Shown: one piece after another, positions 1-9,000 of the stretch
How positions within the stretch are numbered: the first letter of the stretch is position 1
Layout of the letters: each line of letters opens with the position of its first letter
NCBI GenBank assembly: GCA_003552585.1
Contig: PUNK01000019.1
Span: 1 to 49,986 of the forward strand
Reading direction: 5' to 3'
Length of the DNA stretch: 49,986 bases
Origin: Thermoplasmata archaeon
GTDB taxonomy: Archaea; Thermoplasmatota; Thermoplasmata; Halarchaeoplasmatales; Halarchaeoplasmataceae
Notes under the pieces: model-generated
The model's database searches: none
What the model saw: only the letters and a program-made list of their open reading frames with translations
Told to the model about the DNA's origin: nothing
Program-made: the position numbers and the translations under genes

Positions 1-1
1 C

Positions 2-634
2 TATAAGACGTACAGCCAGTCCATAGGCGATAGTGGGTTGGAACTGACCAAGAAGATCGAAAAGAACGCCAATGCGTCCTGGGCGGTGTGCCCCCAACCG
101 GTGGATATCCGTACCGTAAAAAAAGAGACGGATATACCTGTTTTTTCACAACATATCGACGCAGTAAAACCAGGGAGCAACACCGGTCATCTTTTGATAG
201 ATGCCATGGTAGATGCAGGAGTTGAAGGGACCTTGATCAACCACTCCGAGAACAGGTTGAAGTTATCGGAGATCGACGAGATATTGACCATGTGTAAAGA
301 AAAGGGGCTGACCACAGTGGTATGTGCTAACAATCCAGCGACCTCTGCGGCTGCGGCGGCACTGAAACCTGACTTTGTGGCCTACGAACCTCCGGAACTC
401 ATCGGCGGAGATATATCGGTATCGACTGCAAAACCGGAAGTCGTTAGAGAGGCCGTCGAACGTGTAAAAGCGGTGGATCCCGAGGTCAAAGTATTGTGTG
501 GAGCCGGAGTGAAGAACGGTGAAGACGTTAAAAAGGCCCTGGAACTCGGTACGAAAGGTGTTCTACTTGCTTCAGGTCTCGTTAAAGCGGACGATGTGAA
601 ATCCGTGATCAGGGATCTTGAAAGAGGACTATAA
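2..634 (+). CDS. tpiA: Triosephosphate isomerase, N-terminus cut by the window edge
   Basis: Interconverts dihydroxyacetone phosphate and glyceraldehyde 3-phosphate in central carbon metabolism. The frame is open from the first bases and begins with YKTYSQSIG, which matches the conserved NFKTY segment with the catalytic lysine, so only a few N-terminal residues are missing. The catalytic histidine lies in INHSENR and the catalytic glutamate in AYEPPELIGG; GAGVKNGED and LLASGLVKA form the phosphate-binding end of the barrel. The remaining length fits the short archaeal TIM of about 220-225 residues. A TTG at 38 is not the real start, because homology continues upstream of it. The gene runs convergently into the DUF362 gene, with 7 bases between the stops. 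Confidence 0.95.
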   Translation, partial: YKTYSQSIGDSGLELTKKIEKNANASWAVCPQPVDIRTVKKETDIPVFSQHIDAVKPGSNTGHLLIDAMVDAGVEGTLINHSENRLKLSEIDEILTMCKEKGLTTVVCANNPATSAAAAALKPDFVAYEPPELIGGDISVSTAKPEVVREAVERVKAVDPEVKVLCGAGVKNGEDVKKALELGTKGVLLASGLVKADDVKSVIRDLERGL

Positions 635-641
635 AACGATC

Positions 642-1715
642 CTACCTAGGTTTAAGAGCGTCTTCTGGACATATCTCGGCACAGCAGTAACAGCGGATAC
701 ATCTCCACCAGCTTATCGAGGGGAGGTCGTCAACAACCAGAGCATCCTCAGGACATATCTCCTCACATCTACCACAGGATATACACTTCTCGGCCAGAAG
801 TCTGGGTCTCCTGACATATATGTTAGAAAAAACATCTCCTACGAACTCAGGCATCCACCAAAAAACCGAGTCACCATGAGGATGATCAAATTTTATTTCA
901 AAAGCACCTGGGTCAAGTTTTACATACTTTATATCCGAAAAATCCCGTCCGCTCAAATCGAATATCGGCACCTTCTTGGAAGGTATTCCAACAGCTTTGC
1001 ATGCTGCAAAGTCCAGAGCATAGGGATCTCGGGAAGCGAGTACCATATTGGATGCTACCGGATTACCACCAGCGGGTCCATCACCATCCATACCTAACAC
1101 CCCATCCATGATTGATAAACGAGGGGACACCGCATCATGTACGTCCATGAGCATACTGTTGAACTTTTTCGAGCCCCTGAACTGTCCATGGAAGGCAGAC
1201 TTGTTCAATCCAGGCACCACACCATATGTGTTCTTAACAGCACCCGTAAATACCGTCAGTGCATGGGTTTTGAGCTTAGGGAGGTTGATCACACCATCTA
1301 CATCTCTTGATACTTTCAATAAAGGTATCGATTTCAGTACACGGCCTTCGGGGAAACTTGTCCTCTCCTCGGAAAGATCATAATTTAATTCAGCACCGGT
1401 TTCTTCAGGTATACGATCCCAACCAGACATCTTATAAAACTTAGCTAATATCTTTCTTGAAGAGGGGCCGCCGGGGCTATCACCCACTATCACGTGAACC
1501 CCTGCAGACTCCAATTCTTTGACCACGGCGATGATAAAATCGGGATGGGTGGTGACCGCTTTTTCGGGTGATGAGCCCTTCAGCAAATTCGGCTTTACCA
1601 ATATCTTTTCTCCAGAAGAAACTATCGATTTTAATCCGCCAAGGGCTTCGAAAGCCTCTCTCACCACATAGTGAACATCCTCATAATCAAAACATTTGCC
1701 CAAGTACACTTCCAT
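642..1715 (-). CDS. DUF362 protein with C-terminal double [4Fe-4S] ferredoxin domain
   Basis: A 357-residue protein. Residues 1 to about 300 form a DUF362 domain (ILVKPNLL near 40, INLPKLKTHALTVFTGAVKN near 145-165). The C-terminal 50 residues carry two ferredoxin motifs, CISCGRCEEICP and CIRCYCCAEICP, the second with one extra cysteine. DUF362 proteins are widespread in anaerobes and their role is mostly unknown; electron transfer is likely from the ferredoxin part. It is the last gene of the minus-strand Fe-S operon, starting 14 bases after the upstream DUF438 gene, so a role in Fe-S or redox maintenance is inferred from position. The ATG at 1715 is the first in frame. Confidence 0.88.
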   Translation of the reverse strand: MEVYLGKCFDYEDVHYVVREAFEALGGLKSIVSSGEKILVKPNLLKGSSPEKAVTTHPDFIIAVVKELESAGVHVIVGDSPGGPSSRKILAKFYKMSGWDRIPEETGAELNYDLSEERTSFPEGRVLKSIPLLKVSRDVDGVINLPKLKTHALTVFTGAVKNTYGVVPGLNKSAFHGQFRGSKKFNSMLMDVHDAVSPRLSIMDGVLGMDGDGPAGGNPVASNMVLASRDPYALDFAACKAVGIPSKKVPIFDLSGRDFSDIKYVKLDPGAFEIKFDHPHGDSVFWWMPEFVGDVFSNIYVRRPRLLAEKCISCGRCEEICPEDALVVDDLPSISWWRCIRCYCCAEICPEDALKPR

Positions 1716-1729
1716 CCATATCCCGCCTT

Positions 1730-2440
1730 CTAAGGAATAGCTACAAAATCGCAGTAACCTATCTCGTCAGCTGTTTTTTTAACACGGTTCCAATCATCTA
1801 TCTCTCTTACAGCAACTGGATAAAGCATGTCATCCTCGATGAATTTGTGTAGATGAAGATTATAAAGCATCTCGTCCAATTCCTCAATTATCTTATCACG
1901 GTTTTTATCAAGATCATCCACAAGATTAGATAATTCTTCACGTTGCTTTCTAAACTGCCTGTGTTCATCTTTAAGCATCCCCAACCTACCTACAAGCCCG
2001 CCGTTGTGTAACTTCTTCATCTGTGAGAACAATGCTTTCTCCTCCCTAATGAAATGTTTATCTGCCTCGATAAGATTTATCATGATAGCGTCTATCTTCA
2101 CTGGGTCTATATCCGTCGAACCATATCTTAGTTCAGAGGATAACTCGTCCATCTTGAACAAAAAAGCTTCTATCTTCTCATGCTCAACGATGAACTGTCT
2201 TATAGGATGATACTTCTTGAGCTTTCTCTTCAGTTCCTTGGATTTGCCGTCGATCAAATCAACATATAGTTTGCCTATCTTCTTTATCTCCTTCTCTTTG
2301 AATCCCTCAGCTAAAAGCTCTATCTCAGCAAGATATAGATCGAAACTGGAAGCCTCCTTCAATGATTCGATGGCCTCCTCTTCCGTCAAAAGGTCGAAGT
2401 AATAACTCCTCAATATCTCAGTCACATCATCTACATCCAT
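1730..2440 (-). CDS. DUF438 / hemerythrin HHE protein, paralogue 2
   Basis: The N-terminal ~75 residues look like DUF438 (DLYLAEIELLAEGFKEKE). The rest is a four-helix hemerythrin-like domain with candidate di-iron ligands in HPIRQFIVEHEKIE, DKHFIREEKALF, DEHRQFRKQ and HLHKFIEDDMLYP. Such proteins bind a diiron centre; relatives such as YtfE/RIC are tied to repair of damaged Fe-S clusters or NO/O2 sensing. I chose the ATG at 2440 rather than the GTG at 2449 because the resulting MDVDDV matches the upstream paralogue (MDVEDV) and an AGGA lies at a better distance. It is a tandem duplicate of the gene at 2462-3169 and lies in the Fe-S operon. Confidence 0.82.
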   Translation of the reverse strand: MDVDDVTEILRSYYFDLLTEEEAIESLKEASSFDLYLAEIELLAEGFKEKEIKKIGKLYVDLIDGKSKELKRKLKKYHPIRQFIVEHEKIEAFLFKMDELSSELRYGSTDIDPVKIDAIMINLIEADKHFIREEKALFSQMKKLHNGGLVGRLGMLKDEHRQFRKQREELSNLVDDLDKNRDKIIEELDEMLYNLHLHKFIEDDMLYPVAVREIDDWNRVKKTADEIGYCDFVAIP

Positions 2441-2461
2441 AGCATGCACATCCTATATTGT

Positions 2462-3169
2462 TCAAGGGAGCGGGACAAACTTACAGTAACCCAATTCGTC
2501 AGCCCTTTCTTTTAGCTTTCTCCAATCCTTTATCTTGTTTACAGCTACAGGATATAGAAGATAATCCTCTATAAACTTATGGTGGTGTAAAAGGTATGAA
2601 AGACCATCAAGTTCCCTCAGTAAATGATACCTATCCTCGTCCTTTTTCCGAAATAGGTTATCGATCTTTTTTATCCTGCGGTCGATGTCATCGTGCTCTT
2701 CCGAAAGCATGTTCAAACGTCCGAAACCTTCGCCCATATCCTTCTTCAGATCTACAAACAGTGCTTCTTCCTCACGGGTTGCATGAACCTTTATCTCATT
2801 TAGATTGTGCATGATCGATTCAACCAGACTACTACTCAAAGTCTTAGACCTGTCACGAAGGGAACCTGAAACTTCATCCAATTTTGTTAGGAAACTTTCG
2901 ATCTCCTCGTGTTCATTTATAAAATCGACGACGGGATGAGCTTTCCTTATTTGATTCTTCAGTGATTCGGACGGCTCTTTTATCAAGTCAACATATAATT
3001 TTCCGATATCTTTTATATCCTCCTCTTTAAAACCATCACCAAATAGTTCGATCTCAGCCAGGTAAAGGGCCAATGGCGAAACCCCTTTGAGGCTTTCCAA
3101 TGCATCGCTTTCTTTTATCACGTCGAAATGATATCCTTTCAATATGTCTTTCACATCTTCAACGTCCAT
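2462..3169 (-). CDS. DUF438 / hemerythrin HHE protein, paralogue 1
   Basis: 235 residues with the same plan as its downstream neighbour: a DUF438-like N-terminus (LYLAEIELFGDGFKEEDI) followed by a hemerythrin-like bundle with candidate iron ligands in HPVVDFINEHEEIE, VHATREEEALF, SEEHDDIDR and HHHKFIEDYLLYP. The ATG at 3169 follows GGAGAG, which overlaps the end of the iscU-like gene, so translation is probably coupled. The two paralogues share the order of all motifs but have diverged clearly along their length, so the duplication is not recent. A role in protecting or repairing Fe-S clusters is inferred from the operon; the exact function is unknown. Confidence 0.82.
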   Translation of the reverse strand: MDVEDVKDILKGYHFDVIKESDALESLKGVSPLALYLAEIELFGDGFKEEDIKDIGKLYVDLIKEPSESLKNQIRKAHPVVDFINEHEEIESFLTKLDEVSGSLRDRSKTLSSSLVESIMHNLNEIKVHATREEEALFVDLKKDMGEGFGRLNMLSEEHDDIDRRIKKIDNLFRKKDEDRYHLLRELDGLSYLLHHHKFIEDYLLYPVAVNKIKDWRKLKERADELGYCKFVPLP

Positions 3170-3172
3170 CGT

Positions 3173-3808
3173 CTACTCTCCAAAGTGAACTTCAACTCTT
3201 TGAACATCCCATAGAGGTTCTATCTTCTCTTTGATATCCTCTTTGATCGCGTTGGCAAATTGGTGGTCTTCATCTAGATCAACATATATCGTGACCACAC
3301 CATCTTCAACGGATATGTCATGTATGAGGTCTGTCTTTATGACATCCAATCCGGTCATGGGGTTCATCACTCGCTTCAATCTATCTTCAACAATCTCCAC
3401 TGTGGTGGGTTTTTGATCCTTTAAAAGACCGTGTTTCTCCTCGTAATTTTGTATGGCCGCTCGAAGTCCATCTATAGCCAATACTGAACAATGCGCTTTG
3501 ACGGGGGGTAGTCCGCCCAGCTCATCGGCAGCATCCTGCCACGTGATCTGTTTTGCCTCTTCGATGGTCTTCCCTTTAGCCATCTCGGTTATTATGGACC
3601 CAGTGGCTATGTTAGAGGCACAACCGTAGGATTCGAACTTTATGTCCGTGATCGTCTGGGTCTCTTTATCTACCTTGATATAGACCTGTACCATATCACC
3701 ACAGGCGGGGCTGCCTTCCTTAGCCTTTCCATCGGCATCCTCTATCTTACCTACATTTTTTGGATTTTTAAAGTATTCGATAACTTTCTCACTGTACGGC
3801 ATTCCCAT
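3173..3808 (-). CDS. IscU-type Fe-S scaffold fused to a MIP18-like (DUF59) domain
   Basis: The N-terminal ~125 residues are an IscU/NifU scaffold with the three cluster cysteines in GSPACGD, SYGCASN and VKAHCSV and the conserved aspartate after the first cysteine. The C-terminal ~75 residues (from TTVEIVEDRL to VEVHFGE) resemble the MIP18/SufT (DUF59) fold, including TGLDVIKTDLIHDISVEDG, but lack the usual C-terminal cysteine. The ORF opens at a GTG at 3817 overlapping the nifS stop, but GGAG lies 8 bases before the ATG at 3808, so I prefer 3808. The scaffold would assemble [2Fe-2S] or [4Fe-4S] clusters; the extra domain may aid transfer to target proteins. The fusion is unusual as far as I know. 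Confidence 0.88.
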   Translation of the reverse strand: MGMPYSEKVIEYFKNPKNVGKIEDADGKAKEGSPACGDMVQVYIKVDKETQTITDIKFESYGCASNIATGSIITEMAKGKTIEEAKQITWQDAADELGGLPPVKAHCSVLAIDGLRAAIQNYEEKHGLLKDQKPTTVEIVEDRLKRVMNPMTGLDVIKTDLIHDISVEDGVVTIYVDLDEDHQFANAIKEDIKEKIEPLWDVQRVEVHFGE

Positions 3809-3813
3809 CTTGA

Positions 3814-4986
3814 TCACTCCTTTCCTAAGGGACTTATCTCCCTCAATCTCTTTACTACCTCTTTTATGTTATCTACCACGTAATTAACTTCCTCCTCCGT
3901 GTTGAAACGTCCAAGAGAAAATCTAACCGAACCATGGGCCCTCTCATGATCTCCACCTATACCCATTATCACGTGGCTAGCCTCCAAGGAACGGCTGAAA
4001 CACGCAGAACCAGTGCTCACCGCGATGCCCCTCATGTCCAGATGCAGGGTTATGGACTCTCCTTCGACATAATGGAATGTGATATTGGCATTTTGGGGTA
4101 AACGCTGCTCCCTAGAGCCGTTCAAAGTTGTATCCGGTATCTCTTCCTGCACCCGGTCTATTATCATATCTCTCAATTCCTTCAAGCGTCTGTTTTCATC
4201 TTCGGCAACTAGTTCAACAGCTTTAGAGAATCCCACAGCACCGGGGATGTTCTCGAGACCACCTCGCATGTCGAACTCTTGAAAGCCGCCCTCCATCTGC
4301 TTCTTGAGCGGTGTTCCTTCGCGAACATAAAGAGCACCGATACCTTTAGGGCCGTGGATTGTGTGTGCAGAGAGGGTCACGAGATCAACAGGAATTTTTT
4401 CGACATCTAGAGGAACCCGGGTGAAGGTATGGGTGGCATCAGTGTGGAAGAGAACTTCTGCTTCATCGCATATCCCGGCCAAAGCGGATATATCTTGTAT
4501 GGTACCGATCTCCTGGTTCGCGTGCTGGATGGATACAAGGACTGTATCATCTCTTATCGTATCCACCAGCTCATCGGGATCCACGAAACCCTCTTCGTCA
4601 ACGGGTAAGTAAGAAACCTCATACCCGGCCTTTTCCAATGTCCTTGCGGTGTGGAGAACGGCAAAGTCCTCGATATCTGAAACTATCAAATGACCCTTAT
4701 TCGCCTCCATCACACCTTTGATAGCCAGGTTGCTAGACTCTGCGGAACCTGATGTGAATATCATCTCCCCCGGAGCGGCACCCAATCTTTTGGCGATACT
4801 TTTTCTTGCTTCTTCCAGACCTTCTTTAGCTTCTATGCCCATGGAATGACCGAATTCGGAGGTCGCCACTGAATACTTCTCGAAGAGATAAGGCTCCATC
4901 GCCTCCAGCACCTTTTCGTCCATCCTCGTGCTTGCAGCATTGTCCATATAGACTCTTTTTCCCTGCATCTTTAATTCCTCCGTCAT
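3814..4986 (-). CDS. NifS/IscS-like protein with a degenerate PLP site (PLP lysine replaced)
   Basis: A 390-residue class V aminotransferase-fold protein closely resembling cysteine desulfurases throughout (YMDNAAST, FTSGSAESSNLAIKG, STGSACFSRSLE, GSVRFSLGRF). The persulfide-forming cysteine is present at 329. The PLP lysine of the usual SHK motif is replaced by Thr209 (LSAHTIHGPKG, codon ACA). The histidine expected after IE is Asp107, the NNE motif is NQE (157-159), and DATQ is DATH (183-186). PLP-dependent desulfurase chemistry is therefore doubtful. Archaeoglobus fulgidus IscS is a recalled precedent for an archaeal IscS without this lysine. It overlaps dsrE by 4 bases and the iscU ORF by 4 bases. 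A scaffold or persulfide-accepting partner of IscU is the likely role. Confidence 0.88.
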   Translation of the reverse strand: MTEELKMQGKRVYMDNAASTRMDEKVLEAMEPYLFEKYSVATSEFGHSMGIEAKEGLEEARKSIAKRLGAAPGEMIFTSGSAESSNLAIKGVMEANKGHLIVSDIEDFAVLHTARTLEKAGYEVSYLPVDEEGFVDPDELVDTIRDDTVLVSIQHANQEIGTIQDISALAGICDEAEVLFHTDATHTFTRVPLDVEKIPVDLVTLSAHTIHGPKGIGALYVREGTPLKKQMEGGFQEFDMRGGLENIPGAVGFSKAVELVAEDENRRLKELRDMIIDRVQEEIPDTTLNGSREQRLPQNANITFHYVEGESITLHLDMRGIAVSTGSACFSRSLEASHVIMGIGGDHERAHGSVRFSLGRFNTEEEVNYVVDNIKEVVKRLREISPLGKE

Positions 4987-5402
4987 ATAAACAAAGTGAT
5001 ATCCGACTCTTTAGCTTCCTTTATATAGGTTCCGACTGCACAGTAATCGGTGATTAGTCCCTCTCGAAGGTCTTCCTTTCCGACCCCCATGATCTCCATC
5101 GTCATATCACATGCCAATACTTTACCACCCAACTCGATGAAGTCCTCGAAAAGCCCCTCAAGAGATCTCACATTTTTCTTCTTCATCCTTCGCTTTATCA
5201 TCCATCTTCCCAGACCAAATAAATTCATGCGTGAAAGAGGACCCTTGTCCAACTTACCTTTCTTCAAACGCTCAAGACCCCAGAAAGTGAAGTACATGGA
5301 AACATCCATGCCCATAGAGAGAGCACCGTTTCCTATGATCAAGGCACTGTAGACTTTATCCATATCTCCACTGTGCACTATGAGTGTCGCTTTGTCAGCC
5401 AT
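4983..5402 (-). CDS. DsrE/DrsE_2-like sulfur-relay protein
   Basis: 139 residues with the DsrE-type small alpha/beta fold: LIVHSGDMDKVYSALIIGNG at the N-terminus, SMYFTFWGLERL near 35-46, and a single candidate persulfide cysteine at 98 in GGKVLACDMTM, followed by ITDYCAVGTY (Cys121). This matches the DrsE_2 family, whose members are often next to TusA-like proteins and exchange persulfide sulfur with them. It lies between tusA (1-base gap) and the nifS-like gene (4-base overlap), so translational coupling is likely. Passing sulfur to the scaffold proteins downstream is inferred from position. Confidence 0.85.
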   Translation of the reverse strand: MADKATLIVHSGDMDKVYSALIIGNGALSMGMDVSMYFTFWGLERLKKGKLDKGPLSRMNLFGLGRWMIKRRMKKKNVRSLEGLFEDFIELGGKVLACDMTMEIMGVGKEDLREGLITDYCAVGTYIKEAKESDITLFI

Positions 5403-5403
5403 C

Positions 5404-5664
5404 TCATTTTTCCTCCGGTATCTTTATGGTGATCGTCCAATTACTCCCTTCCTCATCAATACTAACAAGCTCCAGTCCCAAAGACTCTACGGCCATAGGG
5501 ATCTCTTTTTTTGAATTAGGGTGGTTCCCTTTCACGATTATCGTGTCCCCCGAGTCGGCCCTCCTGACAGCTTTCCTGGTCTCGACTAAAGGAACGGGAC
5601 AGGTTTCTCCCAGCACATCTACTTTTAACACTCGACTTTTTTCTCTTGACATGTTTTTCACCAT
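5404..5664 (-). CDS. tusA: TusA/SirA-family sulfur carrier
   Basis: An 86-residue TusA-like protein with the family motif LGETCPVPLVETRKAV; Cys22 is the predicted persulfide carrier. The rest (DTIIVKGNHPNSKKEIPMAV, WTITIKIPE) fits the two-layer alpha/beta fold. It is the first gene of the seven-gene minus-strand operon. The ATG at 5664 is taken as the start; an ATG at 5652 with GGTGA five bases upstream is an equally good alternative and would remove four residues. In known systems TusA relays persulfide sulfur between a donor and DsrE-type proteins; here the recipient is probably the neighbouring DsrE-like or IscU-like protein. Confidence 0.9.
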   Translation of the reverse strand: MVKNMSREKSRVLKVDVLGETCPVPLVETRKAVRRADSGDTIIVKGNHPNSKKEIPMAVESLGLELVSIDEEGSNWTITIKIPEEK

Positions 5665-5733
5665 GTTATAGTCCCTGGAGGTAATTATCTTTTTTTGTTT
5701 TGCCCAAGATTAAACACAATAATGTGGCTAATG

Positions 5734-5742
5734 TATTTATAA
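5734..5742 (+). promoter_or_regulatory. TATA box for the receiver/sensor-kinase gene
   Basis: TATTTATAA about 25 bases upstream of a start region near 5768. It lies in the divergent spacer between tusA (minus) and the receiver ORF (plus). This supports a true start downstream of the TTG at 5744, at the ATG at 5798. Confidence 0.5.
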
Positions 5743-5797
5743 CTTGCCCCTCCCCAAAACGTTAAATCAACACGATGTGATAACTATTAAGGATACA

Positions 5798-6058
5798 ATG
5801 TATGTCTTTCTTGCTGATGTCGATGATGGCTTTATGGGTGATACGAAAACCTTGTTGGAAAAGGAAGTTCAGGAAGTGAAGATATATAGCACTAGCTCCA
5901 GTGAGGACACTTTAGAAAAACTGAAAAAAACGAAAAGCGGTATAGTGATATTCGACCCCAAGATCCTTGATGAGATCAGTTTGGAGGATTTTCTCAGTCA
6001 GATAAAGAACATATCTGAAGATATCTCCACTATCTTAGTGAGTGATGAAGAGGATTAA
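5798..6058 (+). pseudogene. N-terminal part of a response-regulator receiver domain, ended by an in-frame TAA
   Basis: 86 residues covering beta-1 to beta-4 of a receiver domain: the acidic pair in FLADVDD, the phosphoacceptor aspartate in GIVIFDPKI, and the serine switch residue in TILVSD. The final strand and its conserved lysine are missing. Both lie just after the TAA (6056-6058) in the same reading frame, where KLALNALKNGANHTFVKGQL completes the domain. The ATG at 5798 follows AAGGA and fits the receiver start better than the TTG at 5744. It is either a recent nonsense mutation, a sequence error, or a gene expressed by read-through or re-initiation. Confidence 0.7.
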
Positions 6059-6067
6059 AAACTAGCT

Positions 6068-9000
6068 TTGAATGCACTCAAAAACGGGGCAAATCATACC
6101 TTTGTAAAAGGACAGTTAGAAGGAGGAAAAATAAAGAACCTTATAAACAGGGTATCACACGAGATCGAACTGAAGAGAACAAAGAAAAGTCTTGTAGAGT
6201 CAGAAAAGTTTTATCGTTCTTTGTACGACATCACCTTATTGCTTTCAAAACACAGAGACCTGGATTACCTGCTTGCTACCATAGCCCATGAGGCTCAAAA
6301 ACTGTTGGGAGTCAGGGACTGCAGCATAGATATTTATGACGAAAAGAAAGATGTGCTCACACCTATTTTCTGCAACCATCCCAAGTTTTCTAAAGAGATC
6401 CTCGAATATGATGTACCGCTAGGGGAAGGATTCGTGGGCAGGGTGGCAGAAAAAAGGAAGGGTGATATACTCAACTGGGATCAGGAGGATATCGTGTCTG
6501 TCCACGTTCCTGGAACAGACGAAAAGGAGGATGAAATGGAGTCCTTGATGGCAGTTCCTTTACAGGCAGGAGATGATCTTCTAGGAGTGATCAGTGTTGG
6601 AAAATTAAAAGAGAATTTCGACGAGAAGGATATGGAAAAGCTGGAACTCTTCGCTAGACTTGTCCAGATGGCGATCTCTAGAACGAAGCATATGGATGAT
6701 TTAAAAGATTCCAAAGATAAGCTGGAGAATGAAAAGAACAGGATAAAGAAGCTACATGATACTGCGATAAAGATGAAAAATGTACATTCAGAAGATACAC
6801 TTCTCGAGATGAGTATGGAAACTGCTAAGGAGGTCTTCGATTTCGATGTCTGCAGCATTTTAACATTTGAAAAAGGAAAATTCAGGGTAAGAGAATCTAT
6901 AGGGGGAGGAGCGGGAAAAGGGTCAGTAGTACCACTTGTCGGTATATTGGCTAAGACTATTAAAAACAATCGTTCTTATCTGATAGATGATGTGCCGAAG
7001 GAACCTAATGCAAAACCAATGAAAGAGCTGTACAGGTCCGCTTTGAGTGTCCCTATCGGGGATCACGGAGTTTTTCAAGTGATATCGAACGAACCACAAC
7101 ATTTCGATGAAGACGACTTAGAGCTGGCAGGGATACTGATGGCACATCTTACGTTAGCCCTCGACAGAGTGAAACACTACGACAAAGAGTGGAAAATACA
7201 GAGAAACTACCGGACTCTGTTCGAAAATTCACCTGTTTCTTTATGGGAGGAAGACATGTCGCAGTTGAAACAAAGGATAGACGAAATGAAAGAAGAGATA
7301 TCGGGAGATCTGATGGATTACCTGGACGAAAATCCAGAGGAAGTAAAAAAACTGGTACAACTGGTTAAAGTTCTTGACGTAAATAAAGAATCTTTAGATA
7401 TATACGGAGCTAAAGATAAGAAGGAATTAAAAAAGAACTTCGCTAAAATCTTTGGAAAAGAGTCCTATGAAGATTTTAAGGGACAGGTGAGAGCCATATC
7501 TCAAGGGGAGAACAGTTGGAAAGGAGAAGTGGTTAACTACACATTAGATGGGGAGAAAAGAATCTTCAATATGAGATGGGTAACCGCGCCCGACCACCAA
7601 GATGATTACAAAAGAGTGCTTTTATCTTTATCAGATATAACTGAACAAAAGAACATAGAAAAAAAATACAGGACCATCTTCGAATCGGCTGCAGACGCTA
7701 TCTTCGTCATGAAAGACTATCAGTTCATCGACTGCAATGATAAAACCCTCGAAATCTTCGAATGCGAACGTGAAGATATAATCAACAAGTCTCCAGACGT
7801 GTTCTCACCAGATAAACAACCCGACGGCAGAGATACAAAAGAGAAGATGATAGAAAAAATAGATTCGGCCCTTGAAGGAGAGACACAGACATTTGAATGG
7901 ATGCATACGACATTGGATGGAACACCATTTTACACGGAAGTTAGTCTGAACAGCTTCAGAGTAAGCGGTGAAAAATTTCTGATGGCCATAGTGAGAGATA
8001 TATCCGAAAATAAGGATGCTGAACATAAGTTAAAGGAAAGCGAGAACAAGTTCCGCACCCTTGCTAAGAGTGCTCCCTTTGCCATATTCGTTTACAGAGA
8101 CAAATTCCTATATGTCAACGAAGCCGCGGAAGAGCTCACAGGATACAAAGAGGAAGAACTATTAGATTTGCATTTCTGGGAAGTTGTCCATCCTGACCAT
8201 CGGGAAATGGTGAAGGAAAGGGGTAAAGCCAGGATAAAAGGTGAAGAGGTATCTCCAGAATATGAATTCAAGATCGTAACTAAGGATGGACAATCAAAAT
8301 GGATATACTTCACGGGTGCATATGTAGATTATGAGGGAAAACCAGCAGGACTTGGTACTGCATTGGATATCAGCGAAAGTAAAGCCATGAGAAAAGAGCT
8401 CCAGGAAGCAAAAATGAACCTTGAACAACAGATTAAAGAGAGGACTGCGGTACTTAAAGAGTTGAACGATGATTTAAAGACATTCGCATACTCCATAAGC
8501 CACGATCTAAGAGCACCTATAAGGGCGATCAAAGGTTTCGGAGATGCTTTGATGGAGGACTACGATGATTCCCTAGAAGCGGGTGCAGAAGAATATGTAA
8601 AAAGGATCATCAATGCCTCAAAAAGGATGGAAGATCTTGTTACAGATATACTTGAATACTCTGAAATACCCTTGAAAAAAATGAGGATAAAAACCATCCC
8701 TCTTGAAAAAGTTATAGAAGAGGTAATGGATGATATGAGCAAAACGATAGAGGATAGTGGGGCTAATATCGATATAGAAGGAGACCTACCTGAGGTGAAG
8801 GATAGTTATAGCTCTCTCATCCAGGTATTCTGTAATATTCTCTCTAATGCCTTGAAATTTGTCGATGATGGTGTAAAACCAAAGGTCAATATCTGGGCGG
8901 AGGAGGTAGAGGAGGGAAGAGTAAGAGTGAATATAGAGGATAACGGTATAGGTATTGCTGAAGAAAATAGAGACAAAATCTTCGAAATATTTGAACGATT

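Noticed and set aside
618-1097. A 159-codon open frame on the plus strand
   Set aside because: It lies antisense to the DUF362-ferredoxin gene, has no recognisable motif and starts inside the TIM 3' end.
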